Positions 1 through 5,818 of a DNA stretch of 7,852 nucleotides are shown piece by piece. The notes beneath the pieces are model-generated. The model was given only the letters and a program-made list of their open reading frames with translations, was not told where the DNA came from and did no database searches. Location of the stretch: contig JAIRUB010000187.1 of assembly GCA_031254635.1 (NCBI GenBank), forward strand, positions 1-7,852. Direction: 5' to 3'. Source of the DNA: Prevotellaceae bacterium. GTDB taxonomy: Bacteria > Bacteroidota > Bacteroidia > Bacteroidales > UBA932. Each line of letters opens with the position of its first letter. The first letter of the stretch is position 1. Position numbers and translations under genes: made by a program.

Positions 1-621
1 CAGTATGGCGTCGTCGGCTTTGCGCAGGGGCGTAACGCTGCGCGATTCATCGTCGCGATCGCGCTGTACGACATTGTTTAAGATTTCATCGAACGACACC
101 TTGCTGCCTTTGGCAAGCAATTCGCTATAACGCCTTTCGGCGCGTACATGAGAGTCGGCTGTCATGAAAATCTTTAGTTCGGCCTGCGGAAATACTACCG
201 TTCCTATATCGCGTCCATCCATCACAATTCCCTTATCCTTACCCATTTGCTGTTGTAAATATACCAAATGTTTGCGCACGTCGGCAATGGCGCTCACGGC
301 GCTTACCTGTTGCGAAACTTCTATCTCACGTATCTCATGCTCTACGTCCACACCATTGAGAAAAGTGCTGTTTTGTCCGGCAATATTTTGAAAACTAATA
401 TGAATATCGGGCAGGGCGGCAATCAATGCTTCGGCGTTGTTTTGTCCGTTTTTGGTAATAATCTTATGTTGAAGCCCGTACAAGGTAACGGCACGATACA
501 TGGCGCCGGTGTCTACGTAAATATAATTCAGTTGATTAGCTATAGCCTTGGCAAAGGAACTTTTTCCGGTGGACGAATGTCCGTCAATAGCTATAATTAT
601 TTTTGTTTTAAGAGGATTCAA
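1..621 (-). CDS. cmk: Cytidylate kinase (CMP/dCMP kinase), 3' end cut by window edge
   Basis: Cytosolic nucleoside monophosphate kinase that phosphorylates CMP and dCMP with ATP to feed nucleotide pools. The 207 visible residues cover nearly the whole family length of about 225-230; only the last twenty or so are missing. Seen in the translation: a P-loop GHSSTGKS at residues 14-21, the DTGAMYR nucleotide-binding motif soon after, a central MDGRDIGTVVFP segment typical of Cmk, an ERRY lid motif, and QRDRDDESRSVTPL near the C-terminal end, which carries the family's conserved RD/DxxR residues. The start is TTG (619-621): an in-frame TAA lies only two codons upstream (628-630), and the first ATG downstream lies past the P-loop in GAMYR, so TTG is the only start that keeps the domain whole. 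It is transcribed divergently from the response regulator at 712. Identification is confident; the start is inferred. Confidence 0.95.
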   Translation of the reverse strand, partial: MNPLKTKIIIAIDGHSSTGKSSFAKAIANQLNYIYVDTGAMYRAVTLYGLQHKIITKNGQNNAEALIAALPDIHISFQNIAGQNSTFLNGVDVEHEIREIEVSQQVSAVSAIADVRKHLVYLQQQMGKDKGIVMDGRDIGTVVFPQAELKIFMTADSHVRAERRYSELLAKGSKVSFDEILNNVVQRDRDDESRSVTPLRKADDAIL

Positions 622-646
622 TGTCTTTTATTGATTAAATTTCACA

Positions 647-654
647 CAAATATA
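647..654 (-). promoter_or_regulatory. Putative -7 box (TATATTTG) for cmk
   Basis: On the minus strand this reads TATATTTG, an exact match to the TAnnTTTG -7 element recognised by the primary sigma factor of Bacteroidota. It lies 25 bases upstream of the TTG start of cmk, which would give a short A/T-rich leader. I could not find a convincing TTTG -33 element at the expected distance, so this is a partial match in AT-rich DNA. Confidence 0.4.
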
Positions 655-665
655 CAAATTTTTTG

Positions 666-673
666 TATCTTTG
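666..673 (+). promoter_or_regulatory. Putative -7 box (TATCTTTG) for the response regulator gene
   Basis: TATCTTTG is an exact match to the Bacteroidota TAnnTTTG -7 consensus and lies 38 bases upstream of the ATG at 712. The predicted leader would be about 30 bases. No clean -33 TTTG is seen 19-21 bases upstream, so support is the -7 box and its position only. It sits 12 bases from the oppositely oriented box, so the two promoters would be nearly back to back. Confidence 0.45.
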
Positions 674-711
674 TTAGTTTAATGCAGAATTATATTTAAT
701 CGAACCAAATA

Positions 712-1875
712 ATGAAAATTTTAATAATAGACGACGAGAAGAGTATCCGTAATGCGATGAAGGATATTTTAAGCTATGAGGGACATGAGGTTGTTGTGGC
801 GGAGAAAGGGAAAGAGGCCTTGAAAATGGTTGAAGCAACAGTTTTCGACTTGGTTTTTTGTGATATCAAAATGCCTGAAATGGATGGAGTAGAAGTGTTG
901 GAAAAATTGCAGCAAGGCTATCCGGAACTGCCGGTGGTAATGATTTCCGGCCATGGCACTATTGATGTGGCGGTGGACTGTATCCGCAAGGGCGCCTACG
1001 ATTTTATTGAAAAACCGCTCGATTTGAACCGTATCCTTATAGCTTTGCGGAATGGTACGGAAAAAACGGCATTGGTGAAGGAAACCAAAACACTTAAACG
1101 TAAAATTTCCAAACTGCCCGACATCATTGGCGATTCGGAAGCCATCAAGAAGATTAAGGAAATGATTGAGCGCGTGGCTCCGAGCGAAGCACGGGTGTTG
1201 ATTACCGGCGCTAATGGCACTGGTAAAGAATTGGTTGCACGTTGGTTACACGAGAAGAGCGCACGCGCTGCCACTCCCTTTGTGGAAGTAAATTGCGCTG
1301 CTATTCCCGGCGAGTTGATTGAAAGCGAACTTTTTGGCCATGAAAAAGGTTCATTTACCTCGGCGGCTAAGCAGCACAAGGGTAAATTCGAACAAGCCAA
1401 CGGAGGTACTTTGTTCCTCGATGAAATCGGCGATATGAGCCCTTCGGCTCAAGCCAAGGTATTGCGCGCCCTACAGGAAAATAAGATTACCCGCATTGGC
1501 AGCGACAGCGATATTAACGTGAATGTGCGGGTGATTGCTGCTACTAATAAGAACCTTAAATTGGAAATAGAAAGAGGAACCTTCCGTGAAGATCTTTACC
1601 ACCGTTTGGGCGTGATTGTAATTCCGATGCCCTCCTTAGCCGAGCGTAAAGACGATATTCCGGTTTTAGCCAATCATTTTATCCGGCAAATTTGCGATGA
1701 TTACGGCTATGCCAAGCGAAAAATTACTGTTGAGGCTTTGAAAGAATTGCAAAAATACCCTTGGACGGGGAATATCCGTGAATTTCGTAATGCCATTGAG
1801 CGTTTAATTATCCTTTGCGATAAAAGTATTGGGCTCGAAGAGGTGAAAATGTATGTGAATCCGCTATTTTTGTAG
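712..1875 (+). CDS. Sigma-54-activator-type response regulator (receiver + AAA+), lacking an HTH domain
   Basis: A 387-residue two-component regulator of the NtrC family. The N-terminal receiver domain (about 1-118) has the acidic pair D7/D8, phospho-acceptor D51 in CDIKMPEMDG, S79 and K101, so it looks phosphorylatable. The AAA+ domain (about 137-370) has Walker A GANGTGKE at 166-173, Walker B within GGTLFLDEIGD at 231-241, an FREDLYHRL segment at 291-299 and a sensor II motif GNIREF at 353-358. The sigma-54 contact loop, normally GAFTGA, reads GSFTSA (213-218). The protein ends about 30 residues after sensor II, whereas full NtrC proteins (about 450-480) continue into a Fis-type helix-turn-helix; nothing downstream in any frame restores one. 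It may act from solution, as FlgR of Helicobacter does, or through a partner. No Shine-Dalgarno sequence is seen; the leader is A-rich. No histidine kinase gene is visible nearby. Confidence 0.93.
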   Translation: MKILIIDDEKSIRNAMKDILSYEGHEVVVAEKGKEALKMVEATVFDLVFCDIKMPEMDGVEVLEKLQQGYPELPVVMISGHGTIDVAVDCIRKGAYDFIEKPLDLNRILIALRNGTEKTALVKETKTLKRKISKLPDIIGDSEAIKKIKEMIERVAPSEARVLITGANGTGKELVARWLHEKSARAATPFVEVNCAAIPGELIESELFGHEKGSFTSAAKQHKGKFEQANGGTLFLDEIGDMSPSAQAKVLRALQENKITRIGSDSDINVNVRVIAATNKNLKLEIERGTFREDLYHRLGVIVIPMPSLAERKDDIPVLANHFIRQICDDYGYAKRKITVEALKELQKYPWTGNIREFRNAIERLIILCDKSIGLEEVKMYVNPLFL

Positions 1876-1908
1876 CTTTTTATTCGGGATATTCGGCAAA
1901 TTCCCCAA

Positions 1909-1928
1909 AATCATATAAATATATGATT
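1909..1928. terminator. AT-rich perfect hairpin in the convergent gap
   Basis: A 9-base perfect inverted repeat (AATCATATA / TATATGATT) with a two-base AA loop lies in the 69-base gap between the convergent regulator and dehydrogenase genes. Its position suits a bidirectional terminator, and a T-rich stretch follows at 1943-1957. Against this, the stem is almost GC-free, a two-base loop is strained, and no T run directly abuts the stem. It could equally be a small operator-like palindrome or chance in AT-rich DNA. Confidence 0.25.
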
Positions 1929-1944
1929 ACAGACTCAATAACTT

Positions 1945-2712
1945 TTAAACTTTTTTATAGCCCTTATTCCACACTGTTGCACTCGCCTGAGCCGTAGGCA
2001 TAATTACCAAATCGTTAATGTTTACGTGTGCCGGCAGTGTAGCTACAAAGTAAACCACGTTGGCAATATCTTCGGCCTGCAAGGGTTCGTAGCCTTTATA
2101 CACATTGTCGGCGCGCTCTTTGTCGCCCTTAAAACGCACTATGGAAAATTCGGTTTCAGCAGCGCCCGGAGAAATTTGGCTTACCCTGATATTGTGCGGC
2201 AGTAAATCCATACGCATAGCTTTGCTCAGCGCATCTACCGCATGTTTAGTGGCGCAATACACATTCCCGTTGACATACACTTCTTTTCCGGCAATGGAGC
2301 CGATATTAAAAATATGCCCTTGTTGTCGTTTAACCATCAGTGGAGCAATGATACGGGTAAGATAGAGCAATCCCTTGATATTGGTATCTATCATTCGTTC
2401 CCAATCATCAATTACGCCCTCTTGTATGCTGTTCATCCCAACGGCTAATCCTGCATTGTTCACCAGCACATCAATAGCTTGCCACTCGGCCGGTAATTGA
2501 CCTAAGTGTTTTTCTACTTCTTCGAGTTTACGCAGATCGAAACAAAGCGGCAGCACTTCAATAGCATATTTATTACTTAGCTGCTCACTTATTTGAAGCA
2601 GTAATTCTTTGCGACGGCCGGTAAGAATAAGATTATAACCATTCTTTGCAAATTTTATGGCAATGGCCTCGCCAAATCCGGCAGTAGCGCCTGTGATGAG
2701 TGCGGTTTTCAT
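1945..2712 (-). CDS. SDR-family NADP-dependent dehydrogenase, YdfG-like
   Basis: A 255-residue classical short-chain dehydrogenase/reductase, cytosolic. Visible motifs: the Rossmann glycine motif TGATAGFG at 7-14, an arginine pair in TGRRKE after beta-2 that favours NADP(H), NNAG at 85-88, and the catalytic set N111, S139, Y152 and K156 (YCATK). It shares with E. coli YdfG several family-specific stretches that I recall, including LPAEW, VNNAGLA, VRFKGD and TLPAHVNIN, so oxidation of 3-hydroxy acids such as L-allo-threonine or serine, or reduction of the matching malonic semialdehydes, is the likely chemistry. The substrate cannot be read from the sequence. It is the last gene of the minus-strand run, 21 bases after the S23-like gene. 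Its ATG has no Shine-Dalgarno sequence and abuts an AT-only inverted repeat. Confidence 0.92.
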   Translation of the reverse strand: MKTALITGATAGFGEAIAIKFAKNGYNLILTGRRKELLLQISEQLSNKYAIEVLPLCFDLRKLEEVEKHLGQLPAEWQAIDVLVNNAGLAVGMNSIQEGVIDDWERMIDTNIKGLLYLTRIIAPLMVKRQQGHIFNIGSIAGKEVYVNGNVYCATKHAVDALSKAMRMDLLPHNIRVSQISPGAAETEFSIVRFKGDKERADNVYKGYEPLQAEDIANVVYFVATLPAHVNINDLVIMPTAQASATVWNKGYKKV

Positions 2713-2730
2713 TTAATTAAAAATTAAAAG
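2711..2730. repeat. Inverted repeat, left copy (20 bases)
   Basis: ATTTAATTAAAAATTAAAAG, the exact reverse complement of 3108-3127. Pairing stops at the next base on the outer side (C2710 faces C3128) and at G2731/T3107 on the inner side. The copy overlaps two bases of the dehydrogenase start codon and ends three bases before the stop codon of the S23-like gene. Apart from its last base it is A/T only. Confidence 0.85.
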
Positions 2731-2733
2731 GGT

Positions 2734-3096
2734 TTAGAGTTTGAGTTTGTTTTTTAGTGTTATAATTATTTTTGCTGCTATCTTGCAAATTTCTTCAGCA
2801 TCGATATTTATACTATGAAATTGTTCTTCTGAAATGTAATTAGTCGTATTGAGCAATTTTAACCAATAGATTGTTTCTCTTGCTTCCTTATAAGCAATAC
2901 TTATTTTTGATAAAAAATCTTTCTCTGACTGAGCGCCAATCCCTTCTTCCAAATTTGCACCAAAAGAAATCCCGCTTCGCAAAATCTGTTTTGATAAAAC
3001 AAATTCTTTTTTGTCTTCACAAAGATATTTATATAAGTTGACTATTCTTACAGCAAACGCAAACGACTTTTCCTGTAAAATATTATACTTCGCCAT
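2734..3096 (-). CDS. Four-helix-bundle protein of the S23 (23S rRNA intervening-sequence) family
   Basis: A 120-residue all-helical protein, the usual length for the S23/IVP family (PF05635, TIGR02436). Diagnostic stretches are the FVLSKQILRSGISFGANLEEG region (residues 32-52; compare the family pattern LxxQxxRSxxSIxxNIxEG), SEKDFLSKISIAYKEARET and YWLKLL, followed by DAEEICKIAAKIIITLK near the end. Family members form pentameric four-helix bundles; some are encoded in rRNA intervening sequences and the related Avd protein assists diversity-generating retroelements, but no reverse transcriptase is present here. Function is unknown. It has the best ribosome-binding site in the window (AGAGG, six bases before the ATG), unlike its neighbours. 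The markedly lower GC content and the flanking inverted repeats suggest it arrived separately from the genes around it. Confidence 0.9.
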   Translation of the reverse strand: MAKYNILQEKSFAFAVRIVNLYKYLCEDKKEFVLSKQILRSGISFGANLEEGIGAQSEKDFLSKISIAYKEARETIYWLKLLNTTNYISEEQFHSINIDAEEICKIAAKIIITLKNKLKL

Positions 3097-3100
3097 CTTG

Positions 3101-3109
3101 CCCCTCTCT
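3101..3109 (-). promoter_or_regulatory. Shine-Dalgarno-like sequence of the S23-family gene
   Basis: On the minus strand the bases AGAGAGGGG precede the ATG at 3094-3096 by four bases, with an AGAGG core six bases away. Most other starts here have A-rich leaders instead, so this gene carries its own purine-rich translation signal directly inside the inverted repeat. Confidence 0.55.
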
Positions 3110-3127
3110 TTTAATTTTTAATTAAAT
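3108..3127. repeat. Inverted repeat, right copy (20 bases)
   Basis: CTTTTAATTTTTAATTAAAT, the exact reverse complement of 2711-2730. On the minus strand it begins with the last sense codon of batE (ATT) followed by its TAA stop, so the gene ends inside the repeat. The S23-like ribosome-binding site begins at its inner end. Confidence 0.85.
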
Positions 3128-3895
3128 CCTTTCCACCATTTTCTCCATCAGCCAGCCTTGGCGGCCGTCGGCAAGTTGTATGCGTTGCCATTGCCCCAAG
3201 GTTTCCAGCAAGGTAACCTTCGTGCCTTCATGCAAGATGAAGAGATCCTTGCCGCTGTTGTCGGGCGAGCTTTTGATGGTAATCACAGCCGACATCACAA
3301 TAGCCTTTGTTTGATCGAGTATATCTTGTTTTTGATAGTGTGCAAGGATTGCGCAACAAGAGCAACAGAGCAGAACAATAATAGCTAAGAAGAAAGAAAA
3401 TTTACGTAGCGTAATGCTGCGGGCAAAGAAAAATAATAACGCCAATAGCAAGCAAACTACAAAGAAAATAATCGACAACCAAGCCCAGGTATCAACACCG
3501 GCAATGCTGTGGATATTGCGTATCCAAGTAGCCAAGAAAAATTCCGGTACGGATTCAATCCTGTCCACAATCATAGCATTGGCCATTTCGAGGTTATGTG
3601 CTATGTCCTTATCTTCGGGTTGCAGCTTCAAGGCACGTTCGTAGTAGAGGATAGCCTTTCCCCACATTTGTTGTTTAAAATACGTATTGCCCAAGTTGTA
3701 GTACAGGGCTGCCGATACATGGCCGCCGCTTTCAATGGCTTTGTATAATTCTTCCGCATCGGAAAAATTTCCTGCGGCATACAGTTCGTTTGCTTGCGTC
3801 CAATTTTCGTTGGCTGTTTGTGCGTAGGCGGCGTTTCCCCCTGCAGTAAGGGAAAGCAAACATACTATAGTTGAAAAGAAAAAAGCTTTCTTCAT
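3122..3895 (-). CDS. batE: BatE: TPR, two-transmembrane, SH3-like protein of the Bat cluster
   Basis: A 257-residue protein. A signal peptide covers about 1-26 (hydrophobic core then NAAYAQ). Two TPR units follow at about 30-60 and 62-95 (the second has YYNLGNTYFKQQ and AILYYERALKLQPED), then two transmembrane helices at about 137-157 and 166-186, and a bacterial SH3-like domain at about 196-252 ending LADGRQGWLMEKMVE. The frame stays open upstream into batD for 54 codons, but that stretch has no signal sequence. The chosen ATG (3893-3895) gives a clean signal peptide and has GGGAG eight bases upstream, 13 bases after the batD stop. It is the last bat gene. SH3-like domains often bind peptide or cell-wall ligands, which fits an envelope scaffold, though the BatE ligand is unknown. 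Confidence 0.88.
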   Translation of the reverse strand: MKKAFFFSTIVCLLSLTAGGNAAYAQTANENWTQANELYAAGNFSDAEELYKAIESGGHVSAALYYNLGNTYFKQQMWGKAILYYERALKLQPEDKDIAHNLEMANAMIVDRIESVPEFFLATWIRNIHSIAGVDTWAWLSIIFFVVCLLLALLFFFARSITLRKFSFFLAIIVLLCCSCCAILAHYQKQDILDQTKAIVMSAVITIKSSPDNSGKDLFILHEGTKVTLLETLGQWQRIQLADGRQGWLMEKMVERI

Positions 3896-3908
3896 ATTTC
3901 CATCTCCC

Positions 3909-5720
3909 TTAAAAGGTTTGTTCGAATTTACTGATAATTTGTATAGCCTCCTGATATACTTTTTGCATGGCCAATTGTCCTGTGCCGGGGGCGTAGCGAG
4001 CAAACTCACATTCATCGAGTACATGAAGGTAAGCAGCGATATCTTTTTCCTTGGCATTCTTCGCCTCCATCGCTTCGCGGGCTGTATCGCACGATAAATC
4101 GGCAGTTGACAGGCCTGCCTTGTCGGTGAGGAAGCCCCACATAGCGCGGCTCAGCGCTTCGTAGAAGCTATTCATATTATTTTGCCGTAAAAATTCACCG
4201 GCGGATTTCAGCCGTTTTTTGGCAATCTTATTGGCTTTGCGGTGACGGGTTCGCCGAACATCTTGCGATTGTTTGATATGCCGCTTCAACCAATAGTAAG
4301 CAATAAAAAACAACAACAGCAAGACAATGAATACCACATAGTAAACAATAGAACCAAAGAAAAGCGCAGCGCTTGAACGCAGAGCCAAAGGCGCTGTTTT
4401 GATGTACAGGATGTCGCTATTCAGTGATTTTACCGATTGCCGGTTGAAGCCTTGATTCGTAACAGCGGCGCCGGCGTTGGGATCCTTGCTTACGCCCAAA
4501 TGCAAATCTTTGCTGCGAAGCGTTATATATTGTTTTTTGCTGATGTCGTAGTACGAAAATTCTATTCCGGGGATATTGAAACTTCCTTCGTTTCGCGGAA
4601 TGACAGGATACTCGAAGCTCTTACTGCCGGATATACCGGAGCCGGAAGCCTTGGAGTTATCGGTAATTCTCATGTCGTAGGTTTCGAAGTGAGGCGGGAA
4701 ATTCACCTGAGGCGCATCCAAGAGTTTCAGGTTACCTTCGCCACTAATTTTTACCACTAAGTTAACAGCGTCGTTGGCTTGGATGCTGTCGCGGTTGAAG
4801 CAAGCGTCCATCTGGAAATTGCTGCCCACAGCGCCTTTGAAAGAAGCCGGCGCTCCGTCGGGCAGTTTGTTCACCTCAATGGATACTGCCGGTGAGGCGA
4901 TGTGCTTGCGAATGCTCTGCGGAGTGTCGAAGAAGCTGTCGAAGAACCCACGTGGTTGGGCGTTGCCTCTAACTTGCAGTACGCAGGTGATTTCAAAGGG
5001 CTCAACTTTGATAGGGCCGGTTTGTTGCGGAAAAAGTACATAGCGACGCACTACAGCAGTATTGTAAATTTTTCCGTCAATGGTTTCACGTTGGAATTGC
5101 AATTGCTGTAGACTTTCTATTTCTTGGCTCCAAAAACCATTAAAGGTAGGAAATTTAATGTTTTCGAAGCCTGCAATATTCATCTGGCGTGTATATAATT
5201 TGATAGTAGCCGTAAGGTATTCACCACGCACTACCTGTGATTTGTTAAACGAGATCCGCGTAAATATATCCGTTTCCTCGGCAGTAGGGCCTGTGTTTCC
5301 TCGCTGTTGTTGCTGTTGTTGGCCTTGCTGAGTAGGTGCATCTTTCACCACATCTACAGTTACAGGCTGAGTTTGGTATACTTTTCCACCTGCTGTTATT
5401 TTAGCTGCGCCAATGCTTGCCTTTCCTTCCTGTGTTGCTTGCACAATAAAGGTTTCGCTTATGTTCACCGTTTGCGTAACCTGATTGTTCACTATCTGCG
5501 TAAAGTGCGAAGTAGAACGAGAAGGCCCGGCAATGACGGATAATCCGGAAAATTCTGGCGAGGTAAAATTATCGTAGTTAGCGTTTGCCGTAAAGGTGAC
5601 GCGAAAACTCTCACCTACACCCACTACTCTTGGCGCCGACACCGTAAAGCTAATCTCCTGCGCCACAGCCGTGAGAATATTGAAAAACGATAAAATAAAT
5701 ATAAAAAACGCTTTCCTCAT
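3909..5720 (-). CDS. batD: BatD: membrane-anchored exported protein of the Bat cluster
   Basis: A 603-residue protein with a signal peptide (about 1-20, cleavage after AVA before QE). It has a long beta-rich extracytoplasmic region that begins with the typical BatD opening (FTVSAPRVVGVGESFRVTF, 25-43), one transmembrane helix at about 452-478 and a cytoplasmic tail of about 125 residues rich in basic and helical segments. Length and layout match BatD/oxygen-tolerance family proteins (PF13584). A glutamine-rich insert (131-139) links the first two periplasmic segments. The cytoplasmic tail could contact the MoxR-type ATPase often encoded beside bat genes; that is inference. The gene follows batC after a 97-base repeat-bearing spacer and precedes batE by 13 bases. 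The start is the first ATG giving a signal peptide; no Shine-Dalgarno sequence is seen. Confidence 0.92.
   Translation of the reverse strand: MRKAFFIFILSFFNILTAVAQEISFTVSAPRVVGVGESFRVTFTANANYDNFTSPEFSGLSVIAGPSRSTSHFTQIVNNQVTQTVNISETFIVQATQEGKASIGAAKITAGGKVYQTQPVTVDVVKDAPTQQGQQQQQQRGNTGPTAEETDIFTRISFNKSQVVRGEYLTATIKLYTRQMNIAGFENIKFPTFNGFWSQEIESLQQLQFQRETIDGKIYNTAVVRRYVLFPQQTGPIKVEPFEITCVLQVRGNAQPRGFFDSFFDTPQSIRKHIASPAVSIEVNKLPDGAPASFKGAVGSNFQMDACFNRDSIQANDAVNLVVKISGEGNLKLLDAPQVNFPPHFETYDMRITDNSKASGSGISGSKSFEYPVIPRNEGSFNIPGIEFSYYDISKKQYITLRSKDLHLGVSKDPNAGAAVTNQGFNRQSVKSLNSDILYIKTAPLALRSSAALFFGSIVYYVVFIVLLLLFFIAYYWLKRHIKQSQDVRRTRHRKANKIAKKRLKSAGEFLRQNNMNSFYEALSRAMWGFLTDKAGLSTADLSCDTAREAMEAKNAKEKDIAAYLHVLDECEFARYAPGTGQLAMQKVYQEAIQIISKFEQTF
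5304..5330 (-). repeat. Glutamine-codon tract inside batD
   Basis: Residues 131-139 of BatD are glutamines interrupted by one glycine, encoded by mixed CAA and CAG codons. The tract lies in a probable linker between the first beta domain and the next. Mixed codons reduce but do not remove the chance of length change by slippage. Confidence 0.6.
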
Positions 5721-5783
5721 TGTTATTAAATATTCAGTTGTATATTATTGTTCAGTTATTCATTGTATCAAGTATCAGGACAA

Positions 5784-5818
5784 CACCTTTTACCTTGTAC
5801 CTTTCACCCTTCACCCTT
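5784..5818 (-). repeat. Five degenerate heptanucleotide tandem repeats between batC and batD
   Basis: Read on the minus strand from 5818 down to 5784, the bases form AAGGGTG, AAGGGTG, AAAGGTA, CAAGGTA and AAAGGTG, five units fitting AARGGTR (one has C first). They begin within the batC stop codon, two bases after its first T, and fill about a third of the 97-base spacer. Purine-rich spacer repeats of this look are, to my recollection, frequent in Bacteroidota; their role is unknown. The remaining spacer (5721-5783) is AT-rich, and I see no promoter in it. Confidence 0.65.

Larger units (their letters stand above)
2711..3127. mobile_element. Candidate intervening-sequence-like element: S23-family gene between 20-base inverted repeats
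   Basis: This 417-base unit consists of one small gene and its two flanking perfect inverted repeats. Its GC content is about 30% (90 of 300 bases counted over 2761-3060) against about 46% (137 of 300 over 2101-2400) in the adjacent dehydrogenase. Its tips fall on the batE stop codon and the dehydrogenase ATG. The encoded S23 family is known from intervening sequences inserted in 23S rRNA genes, which are also bounded by inverted repeats. That this copy is a mobile or once-mobile insertion is inference: no transposase or obvious target-site duplication is visible. The repeats could also be the short AT-rich spacer repeats found between genes in this phylum. Confidence 0.4.

Noticed and set aside
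268..699. Plus-strand ORF of 143 codons over the left region
   Set aside because: It is antisense to cmk, whose minus-strand translation has all kinase motifs. The plus-strand product resembles no family I know.
2734..3096. Avd accessory protein of a diversity-generating retroelement
   Set aside because: The fold family is related, but no reverse transcriptase, template repeat or variable-repeat target is visible in the window.
3896..4057. Longer batE beginning 54 codons upstream inside batD
   Set aside because: It would bury the signal peptide and overlap batD by about 150 bases. The internal ATG has a good ribosome-binding site and a normal signal sequence.
4437..5111. Several plus-strand ORFs across batD
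   Set aside because: They overlap each other and a well-supported minus-strand gene, with no recognisable domain or ribosome-binding site.
5307..5543. Plus-strand Cys/Leu-rich ORF
   Set aside because: It is the complement of the batD glutamine tract and flanking codons; the composition is an artefact of reading CAA/CAG in reverse.
5784..5818. CRISPR-like array
   Set aside because: The units are seven bases long and directly abutting with no spacers, so this is a simple tandem repeat.
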